Shown one piece after another: positions 6,217-10,888 of a stretch of DNA of 10,888 nt (positions within the stretch are counted from its first letter, which is position 1; each line of letters begins with the position of its first letter). Made by a program: the position numbers and the translations under genes. The notes under the pieces are model-generated. The model had not been told where the DNA came from. It searched no databases and saw only the letters and a list, made by a program, of their open reading frames with translations. Origin of the DNA: Oscillospiraceae bacterium. GTDB lineage: Bacteria > Bacillota > Clostridia > Oscillospirales > UBA929. The stretch covers positions 1 through 10,888 of the forward strand of contig JAISVO010000137.1 of NCBI GenBank assembly GCA_031271525.1. The letters are read 5' to 3'.

Positions 6217-6798
6217 TCAGTCCGCGCCCCCCTTCCGGGCGCGGACAACGGCCCGCCCCGCCCCAAACAAGAGCCCGCCCAGAATCACCCATACCGGATT
6301 GACCCCCAGCAACAGCACCAGCACGGCGGCGACCCCGCAGAGGAGAAGGTCGGCGACGCCGCGAAGCGACCCCTTCCGAAGCCCCCAAACCGTATAGAGG
6401 AGGAGGGCCGTGACGGCGGCGCGGATACCCCGCAGAACCCCCAGCATGACCGGATTGTCTATAAACGCGCGATAGAACAGCGTGACGGGGAGCAGCACCA
6501 AGAAGGACGGCAACACGACGCCCAGCGCGGACACCAAGCCGCCGGGAACCCCGGCGATCCGGTGACCCACCATCACGGCGGTGTTGCTCGCGATGACGCC
6601 GGGAAGCGACTGGGAAACCGCAAAGATGTCTATGATTTCCTCCTCGGTGATCCAGCGGCGCTTCTCCACAAAGACGCGCTTCATCTGGGGGAGCATCGAA
6701 AGCCCGCCGCCGAAGGTAAACAGGCCGACGACAAACATCGTCGAGAAAATGTTGAGGTAGACCTTGATGCCCGGACGAGAGTTGTTCTCCTCCGTCAT
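6217..6798 (-). CDS. Chromate transporter family, short subunit 1
   Basis: A 193-residue membrane protein homologous to the next gene but distinct from it. It carries FTFGGGLSMLPQM, an acidic loop (ITEEEIIDIFAVSQ), LPGVIASNTAVMVG, and hydrophobic helices up to an Arg-rich C-terminus. The start is ATG 6798 (MTEENNSRPG), whose ATGA overlaps the TGA stop of the hydratase. There is no good Shine-Dalgarno, so translation is probably coupled to the hydratase frame. The further-upstream TTG frame start (6816) is rejected. With subunit 2 it should form one anion transporter. Confidence 0.92.
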   Translation of the reverse strand: MTEENNSRPGIKVYLNIFSTMFVVGLFTFGGGLSMLPQMKRVFVEKRRWITEEEIIDIFAVSQSLPGVIASNTAVMVGHRIAGVPGGLVSALGVVLPSFLVLLPVTLFYRAFIDNPVMLGVLRGIRAAVTALLLYTVWGLRKGSLRGVADLLLCGVAAVLVLLLGVNPVWVILGGLLFGAGRAVVRARKGGAD

Positions 6799-8360
6799 CG
6801 CAGGTTCATAAGGCAACCGGCGAGGATCGTCCTCCGCTCATCCTCGGTCAGCTGGGGAAGGTCCAAGGTGATGCTCCGCGAAACGCCCGCGTGCGTCCAG
6901 ACCGCCGGAACCTCCTCCAGACCTTCTTCAACCGCCCTGCGGATCCCGGGAACCGCAAATGTGTCCCCGATGGCGGGGCGCTCGGTTTCCAACCCCCTCC
7001 ACTCAAAGGGGAGCATCCCCCAGTTGATCAGGTTGGAGCGATACCGCTTGGTGGCGTAAGCCAAGGCGATGTTCGCAATGCCGCCCAGCACCCGCTGACA
7101 GGAAGCGGCCTGCTCCCGCGCCGAACCGTCCCCGGGGCGGAGGGCGACGATGGCGGACCCGTAGCCGAGCTTCCGGCAACGCTCCACATAGCCCGGGTCC
7201 CGCCGCGAGAGGGTGAAGGACGCCAGCTTTAACGGATTGGAACGGTAGGAGGACGTCTCGCCCGAAGGGATCAGCTCGTCGGTCGTCGTCACGGCGTCAT
7301 ACAGCGCCGAAGCGACGGTCAGGGTAAGGTCCTCGGGCAGCGGGACCATCTCGGGCCAGTCGGCGATCCCGGGGCCTTTGACCAGCTCGGTTTCGGGCTT
7401 GGGGTTCCCGACGCCGGTATAGACCTTCGCGCGGTAAGGGGCGTCGTCGAACGCGAGGGGCGGAACCTCCGGGTCGGAGTCCGACGCCGCCGTGAGGAAA
7501 CCGCCGTTACCGGCGGTGGCGGCAATCGAGCGGGCGTCCATCAGCGCGACGAACGCGCTCTGTCCTTCGCCCGGCTTGGAACCTTCCCTGTTGACAAAGT
7601 TCCGTGTGGTGTGGCGGATCGAGAAGCCGCCCGAGCAGGGCACGTCGCCGGCGCCGAAGCAAGGACCGCAGAACGCCGAGCGAACCGATACCCCAAGGGA
7701 CATCAGACCGGTCAGGGTGCCGTCTCTAGTCAGCTCGATCATCATCGGCTGGGAGGCCGGATAGACCGAGAAGGGGAACGCCGGAGGGTTCTTCAGGTTC
7801 TTCCGGACCGCGCGGAGGTTCTGCGCCAGACCTCCGGCACACCCCGCGACAACCCCTTGGTCAACTTTCAGACGCCCGTCGATAAGTTTTTTGGTAAGCC
7901 CGACAGGGAAACCCCACAGGGCTTCGGCTTCCTTCTCGACGCCGCGCAAAAGCTCAGCCGCGTTTTCGGTGAAGGTTCGGATGGGGTACACGTTGCTCGG
8001 GTGGAACGGGAGGGCGATCATCGGCTCCACCGCCGACAGATCGAACAGTACGGCACGGTCATACCCCGCGTTCTCGTCGGGGGCCAGCTCGGCATAGTCG
8101 TTCGGGCGGCCCAGCGCCGCCAAAGCGAGCCGCACCGTGCCGTCGGCCGCCCAGACGCTGGACAGGCAGGTTGTCTCGGTGGTCATCACGTCGATCCCGC
8201 TCCGGTAATCCATCGGCAAGGAGGCGATCCCCGGCCCGATGAACTCCAAGATCCGGTTTTTCACGAACCCGTTCGCGAAGACCGCGCCGATCAGCGCCAG
8301 CGCGACGTCCTGCGGACCGACCCCGGGACGGGGCGACCCGGTGAGGTAAACCGCCGTCAC
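6795..8360 (-). CDS. Aconitase-family hydratase, C-terminal fragment after in-frame TGA
   Basis: This 521-codon open frame is the larger part of the interrupted hydratase. The given 5' limit is merely the first GTG after the TGA and has no ribosome binding site; homologous sequence continues in frame upstream (GKTWDIPTPEV) to the TGA. In whole-gene numbering it holds the iron-sulfur ligand candidates Cys348 (VAGCAGG, matching GSCTN of aconitases), Cys405 and Cys408 (CGPC), and Arg589 in GSAREQAA, matching the aconitase SREHAA motif. The active site is thus preserved after the stop, which argues that the interruption is recent or artefactual. Its TGA overlaps the ATG of the chromate transporter gene. 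Confidence 0.88.
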   Translation of the reverse strand: MTAVYLTGSPRPGVGPQDVALALIGAVFANGFVKNRILEFIGPGIASLPMDYRSGIDVMTTETTCLSSVWAADGTVRLALAALGRPNDYAELAPDENAGYDRAVLFDLSAVEPMIALPFHPSNVYPIRTFTENAAELLRGVEKEAEALWGFPVGLTKKLIDGRLKVDQGVVAGCAGGLAQNLRAVRKNLKNPPAFPFSVYPASQPMMIELTRDGTLTGLMSLGVSVRSAFCGPCFGAGDVPCSGGFSIRHTTRNFVNREGSKPGEGQSAFVALMDARSIAATAGNGGFLTAASDSDPEVPPLAFDDAPYRAKVYTGVGNPKPETELVKGPGIADWPEMVPLPEDLTLTVASALYDAVTTTDELIPSGETSSYRSNPLKLASFTLSRRDPGYVERCRKLGYGSAIVALRPGDGSAREQAASCQRVLGGIANIALAYATKRYRSNLINWGMLPFEWRGLETERPAIGDTFAVPGIRRAVEEGLEEVPAVWTHAGVSRSITLDLPQLTEDERRTILAGCLMNLR

Positions 8361-8390
8361 CTCGGGGGTTGGGATGTCCCACGTTTTGCC

Positions 8391-8882
8391 TCAGAGCTGT
8401 TTCGCCAGTTCCGGGCCCCCTTCGCCGACGGCTAGAGTACCGAACGGGCCGTAGCGGGTGTGGCTGTCCGAGCAGAGGATCATCTTCCCGACCCCGACGT
8501 AGCGCTCCCGCATGTATTGGTGGATCACCGCCATATGCGCCGGGACGTACTCGCCGCCGTATTTCTCCGCCGCCGAATACCCGAAGGCGTGGTCGTCCTC
8601 GTTGACCGTACCGCCCACCGCGCAGAGGGAGTTGTGGCAGTTTGTCAGCACATAGGGCAGCGGAAAGGACGTCATCCCGCTCGCCCGTGCGGTCTGGATA
8701 ATGCCGACATAGGTGATGTCATGCGACGCCATCGCGTCGAACTTGATCCGAAGGCCGCCGCCCTCCGGGGCAACATTGTGCGCCGCCAGAATCTTCGCCG
8801 CCATCGTGCCGCCGCGAACCCCCGCGCCTTCGGTCAGGGCGCCGCCGCTATACCGCATCGGCGACGCTTTCAACTCAATCAT
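8391..8882 (-). CDS. Aconitase-family hydratase, N-terminal fragment
   Basis: A 163-residue open frame from ATG 8882 (MIELKASPMRYSGG), with GGAGG eight bases upstream, to TGA 8393-8391. It contains the aconitase signature LCSDSHT (Cys137 to Thr142) and ends at GEGGPELAKQL, a point where aconitase-type hydratases continue without a break. Alone it lacks the cluster ligands and cannot be an active enzyme. An upstream in-frame start (8903) would lie between the terminator hairpin and the ribosome binding site and is rejected. Confidence 0.88.
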   Translation of the reverse strand: MIELKASPMRYSGGALTEGAGVRGGTMAAKILAAHNVAPEGGGLRIKFDAMASHDITYVGIIQTARASGMTSFPLPYVLTNCHNSLCAVGGTVNEDDHAFGYSAAEKYGGEYVPAHMAVIHQYMRERYVGVGKMILCSDSHTRYGPFGTLAVGEGGPELAKQL

Positions 8883-8901
8883 GAATAGTTCCTCCGTACC
8901 C

Positions 8902-8930
8902 AAAATTCGGCGGCTTACGCAAGCCGCCGA
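8902..8930 (-). terminator. Intrinsic terminator after the OmpA-like gene
   Basis: On the minus strand a perfect 10-bp stem (8930-8921 with 8916-8907) with a 4-base loop starts directly after the TAA of the OmpA-like gene and is followed by ATTTT (8906-8902). The GGAGG of the hydratase lies only six bases further on (8895-8891), so no hydratase promoter fits between. The hydratase must be read through this hairpin or start upstream of it. Confidence 0.75.
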
Positions 8931-9671
8931 TTATTTGTAACCCACATAGGAAAAGTATACGTCGGCCCGCTGCCGCCAGCTCTCGCCGCCGTCGGCACCG
9001 TCCGCCGAATAGGCGCGCACCTGCGCCGCCGGGACGCCAAGCTCTTCGATCAGGAGGGCGGATACATAGTCCGCCCGTTTTTGCGCCAAGTTTACCGCGG
9101 TTTCATCCTCCGAGACGTACGCCTCGACGACGACGAGGTAGCCGGCCAGCTCCGAAATGTCCGGGATCAGCTCGTCCAGCGCCTCCAAGGTGCGCTCGGG
9201 GCTCTCGGACGGCTCGGCACTGTTAAACGAGAACATCACGGCGTCGGTACGGGAATACCATTCGACGGGTTCCCCTTTGTCTTCCGACGGGGCCGGTTCC
9301 TCCGGAGGCTCCGGCGTTTGCGGTTCGGGGGGGCGGGACGGATCGGGCACCGGGACCGGCGACGGGAACCGGGACGGTTCCGCAACCGGGGGAGGCTCTT
9401 CCGGCGGCTCTTTTGCCGGTTCGTCTGACGGCTCTTCGGGCGACGGGTCCGGTTCGCCGGGAGGGGACGGTATTTCGGACGGTTCGCCGCCGGGCGGGGT
9501 CGTGCCCCAGATGGGGCCCGCCGGGGGGTGGCCCCCTGACCGGCCCGGGGGGGCGGGCGGTTCCGAGCCGCCGCCGAACGACGCCGCGAGAGCGGTGGCG
9601 CCGGTGATGAGCAGGAGTCCCAGAACGACGAGCAAGACCCATCCCCGGCCCGTCAGCTTATACCCGCCCAA
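8931..9671 (-). CDS. Membrane-anchored Pro-rich protein with OmpA-like domain
   Basis: A 246-residue protein. The start is TTG 9671, supported by AAGGGGGTG five bases upstream; no ATG or GTG is available before the membrane segment. Residues about 10-31 are a signal anchor. Residues 35-133 are a linker dominated by Pro, Glu, Ser and Asp. Residues about 137-246 resemble an OmpA/MotB C-terminal peptidoglycan-binding domain (FNSAEP, LVVVEAYVS, NLAQKRADYVSALL, RADVYFSYVGY). The NxxxxxRA motif is present (Asn194, Arg199), but the usual TD aspartate that helps bind diaminopimelate appears as Val-Ser (186-187). The likely job is tethering the membrane to the wall. It lies 67 bases after the coiled-coil gene, probably in the same operon. 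Confidence 0.85.
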   Translation of the reverse strand: MGGYKLTGRGWVLLVVLGLLLITGATALAASFGGGSEPPAPPGRSGGHPPAGPIWGTTPPGGEPSEIPSPPGEPDPSPEEPSDEPAKEPPEEPPPVAEPSRFPSPVPVPDPSRPPEPQTPEPPEEPAPSEDKGEPVEWYSRTDAVMFSFNSAEPSESPERTLEALDELIPDISELAGYLVVVEAYVSEDETAVNLAQKRADYVSALLIEELGVPAAQVRAYSADGADGGESWRQRADVYFSYVGYK

Positions 9672-9709
9672 TGGCTCACCCCCTTGCGTCTTTGTGCCAC
9701 GCTTAGTAG

Positions 9710-9733
9710 CAATCCCCCCATGCGGGGGGATTG
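9710..9733. other. Strong intercistronic hairpin
   Basis: CAATCCCCCC and GGGGGGATTG form a perfect 10-bp stem with a 4-base ATGC loop, four bases after the coiled-coil gene stop. On the minus strand, the direction of both flanking genes, CTACTAAGC follows, which is not a U-tract. On plus it is followed by TTTGTTATTTTG, which is. It may protect the upstream mRNA 3' end or stop antisense transcription. Confidence 0.65.
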
Positions 9734-9737
9734 TTTG

Positions 9738-10364
9738 TTATTTTGTTATGAAATCCAAGACATCCTTCAACCGCTGCGCTTCGCTCTCGATGGTGAGGAA
9801 TTGGCGCTTGTGCAGGTTCTTGCGCTCGTTGATCTGCTCCCGTATCTGCCGTATCTGGCGCTCCAGCGCGTCAATTTCCACGTTGTGGCGCTCGACAATC
9901 TCCTCGGTGCGGCTCGCGAACTTCGCCGAGTAATCGTTGAGCTGGGAGACGCGGTCGATGCCGTCGTTCAGGAGCTGATCGAAGTCAAACCCCGACGCCG
10001 AGATGATCTTGAGGATGATCGAACGCCGAAGTTCCGCCGGAAGGGTTTCGGGCAGGGTGCTTATGTACGACTCGATCAGGTAGATGGTGTCGATCCCGCC
10101 GGTTTTCATCCGGAAAACGCCGTACAACTGCTCCATATCGAGGTAGCGGTCGGCGCTGTTCGGCTCGTCGAAGAAGAGGTTGGTGTCCTCGCTTCCGATG
10201 CCGTACGGGGTTTCGGCGGGGCGGACCGGCTGCGCGGCCACCCGCTCCGCCTCGGGCTGAGCCGGTATGTAGGTTTCCTGCACAAAATCGAGGTCGTCAT
10301 CGGTTTTTTTGATGACGCGCATCTTCTCAAGGACATCCATCACTCGATTGTCTTTTTTTGACAT
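9738..10364 (-). CDS. Coiled-coil protein of unknown function
   Basis: A 208-residue soluble protein with no signal peptide or membrane segment. I do not recognise a named family. The N-terminus is short and charged (MSKKDNRVMDVLEKMRVIKK). A Pro/Ala-rich stretch follows at about 35-55. A compact helical region (about 60-145) contains LYGVFRMKTGGIDTIYLIE and LRRSIILKIISASGFDFDQLL. Residues about 150-203 form a long charged coiled coil. The start is ATG 10364, with AGAGAGG about 11 bases upstream; the frame extends further upstream but lacks a better site. A consensus promoter lies 49 bases upstream. The OmpA-like gene follows on the same strand, so a cytoplasmic partner of that envelope anchor is conceivable but unproven. 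Confidence 0.85.
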   Translation of the reverse strand: MSKKDNRVMDVLEKMRVIKKTDDDLDFVQETYIPAQPEAERVAAQPVRPAETPYGIGSEDTNLFFDEPNSADRYLDMEQLYGVFRMKTGGIDTIYLIESYISTLPETLPAELRRSIILKIISASGFDFDQLLNDGIDRVSQLNDYSAKFASRTEEIVERHNVEIDALERQIRQIREQINERKNLHKRQFLTIESEAQRLKDVLDFITK

Positions 10365-10412
10365 AATCAGCACAGCCTCTCTGGCGAGTCTTGGAGACAA
10401 GCTACCAAGCCT

Positions 10413-10441
10413 ATTCTACCGGACTTCCCCCGGCTTGTCAA
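10413..10441 (-). promoter_or_regulatory. Consensus sigma-A promoter of the coiled-coil gene
   Basis: On the minus strand TTGACA (10441-10436), a 17-base spacer and TAGAAT (10418-10413) give a near-perfect promoter, with both hexamers identical to those of the SH3b operon. Transcription would start near 10406, about 42 bases before the ATG. Confidence 0.85.
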
Positions 10442-10444
10442 ATG

Positions 10445-10466
10445 TTTTTCGCCAATCCGCGAAAAA
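10445..10466. promoter_or_regulatory. A/T-flanked dyad between divergent promoters
   Basis: TTTTTCGC (10445-10452) and GCGAAAAA (10459-10466) form a perfect 8-bp inverted repeat with a 6-base gap, just upstream of the -35 of the coiled-coil gene and in the divergent spacer. The T-run is on the wrong side for a terminator in either direction. It may be an operator or an UP-like element. Confidence 0.4.
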
Positions 10467-10540
10467 ACCCTATGCAGACGGGGCATTATACTGTAAAATG
10501 GGGGTACTACCACCCGACATTAGGAGGGGGATCAGTCAGA

Positions 10541-10888
10541 ATGCAATGCCCGCACTGCGGAAACCGTATGTTGGACGGCTTCCAATTCTGTCACCACTGC
10601 GGCAAGGCCGCGTCCGCCGTACCCGCCGCGCCGGCGGCGTCCGAGCGGAAGCCCGACTTGTTTGTCCTTTCGTCCCTGCCCGAAAAACCCGAACAGCCGG
10701 ACCCGCCGGCTCCGTCGGAAGCGCCTCCGGTCATCCCCGAACTGCCGCCCGAGGTGGAGCTGCCCCCCGACCTTCTGACCGAGCTGCCGCCCGAGCCGGA
10801 GCGCCCCGAAGAGCCGGAAGCGTCTGAAGCGCTTGAAACACCTGAAGCACCGGTCGAACTCGAGCCGTTTGAGCGGTATGTGGCGCCG
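10541..10888 (+). CDS. Zinc-ribbon protein with Pro/Glu-rich tail, 5' part only
   Basis: The first 116 codons of a gene that runs off the right edge. The start is ATG 10541, with AGGAGGGGG about 10 bases upstream. The N-terminus is a compact zinc ribbon, CPHCG (Cys3, Cys6) and CHHCG (Cys17, Cys20). It is followed by a long low-complexity stretch rich in Pro, Glu and Ala in which ELPPE recurs. Such N-terminal ribbons commonly head otherwise unrelated clostridial membrane proteins, with a membrane segment after the linker; whether one follows here is outside the window. A TATACT at 10487-10492 could be the -10, but no good -35 is present. The gene is divergent from the coiled-coil gene. Confidence 0.82.
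   Translation, partial: MQCPHCGNRMLDGFQFCHHCGKAASAVPAAPAASERKPDLFVLSSLPEKPEQPDPPAPSEAPPVIPELPPEVELPPDLLTELPPEPERPEEPEASEALETPEAPVELEPFERYVAP

Larger units (their letters stand above)
6795..8882 (-). pseudogene. Whole aconitase-family hydratase gene with one internal TGA
   Basis: Joined in one frame, the two fragments make about 695 codons interrupted only by TGA at codon 164 (8393-8391); there is no frameshift. The family includes aconitases and YbhJ-like hydratases, [4Fe-4S] enzymes that hydrate or dehydrate tricarboxylic-type acids. The position is probably a leucine in relatives (KQLL-type), and TTA to TGA is a single change. A nonsense mutation, a sequencing error or readthrough are all possible. 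Substrate unknown. Confidence 0.7.

Noticed and set aside
6215..6388. An N-terminal extension of the second chromate transporter subunit
   Set aside because: The extension is Arg/Gly-rich and overlaps the coding region of subunit 1. The ATG at 6214 gives the normal start of the family.
8355..8393. Selenocysteine insertion at the hydratase TGA
   Set aside because: A small hairpin (TGGG-ACAT-CCCA) starts nine bases after the TGA, but it lacks the bulged U and GU-containing apical loop of bacterial SECIS elements. The residue is not a catalytic cysteine position in the family.
8391..8393. A variant genetic code reading TGA as an amino acid
   Set aside because: TGA ends several other genes here at well-supported boundaries (785, 2969, 4359, 6217, 6795).
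7611..8435. Long plus-strand frames over the hydratase (also 3724-4197 and 4710-5486 over other genes)
   Set aside because: They are Arg/Gly-rich shadows of strongly conserved minus-strand genes, with no recognisable domains.

Overview
The window looks like chromosomal DNA of a GC-rich Bacillota, most likely class Clostridia (Oscillospiraceae/Ruminococcaceae-like, gut or rumen type). This is an inference from strong AGGAGG-type ribosome binding sites, consensus sigma-A promoters, intrinsic terminators, short split chromate transporter genes, a BofC-like protein, clostridial SH3b proteins and a DacF-type carboxypeptidase. I see no mobile element, CRISPR array, tRNA or rRNA. TGA is used as an ordinary stop by several genes, so the standard code applies.

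Layout. (1) 1-269, minus: 5' part of a lipoprotein gene, probably CapA-type, with its own promoter and a GC hairpin at the predicted mRNA 5' end. (2) 417-785, plus: a small BofC-like membrane-anchored protein, followed by an intrinsic terminator whose U-tract abuts the ribosome binding site of the next gene. (3) 870-2969, plus: an intracellular GH3 glycosidase of the beta-xylosidase/arabinofuranosidase type. A perfect 32-bp palindrome separates it from the convergent next operon. (4) 5465-3034, minus: a translationally coupled pair, a secreted triple-SH3b protein and a D-Ala-D-Ala carboxypeptidase-like protein. They are driven by a consensus promoter preceded by three heptamers at an exact 11-bp period, which looks like an OmpR/PhoB-type response-regulator site. 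(5) 8882-5669, minus: an aconitase-family hydratase interrupted by one in-frame TGA, then two chromate-transporter halves joined by very short or overlapping junctions. (6) 10364-8931, minus: a coiled-coil protein of unknown function and a membrane-anchored Pro-rich protein with an OmpA-like domain. (7) 10541 to the window end, plus and divergent from (6): a zinc-ribbon protein with a Pro/Glu-rich tail.

Taken together, at least three units concern the cell envelope: lipoprotein, SH3b plus carboxypeptidase, and OmpA-like anchor. One enzyme uses plant-fibre oligosaccharides, and one operon pairs an organic-acid hydratase with an anion transporter. The items most worth a second look are the in-frame TGA in the hydratase, the loss of the SxN asparagine in the carboxypeptidase, the 11-bp repeats upstream of the SH3b gene, and two places where a terminator hairpin sits directly against the ribosome binding site of the next gene.
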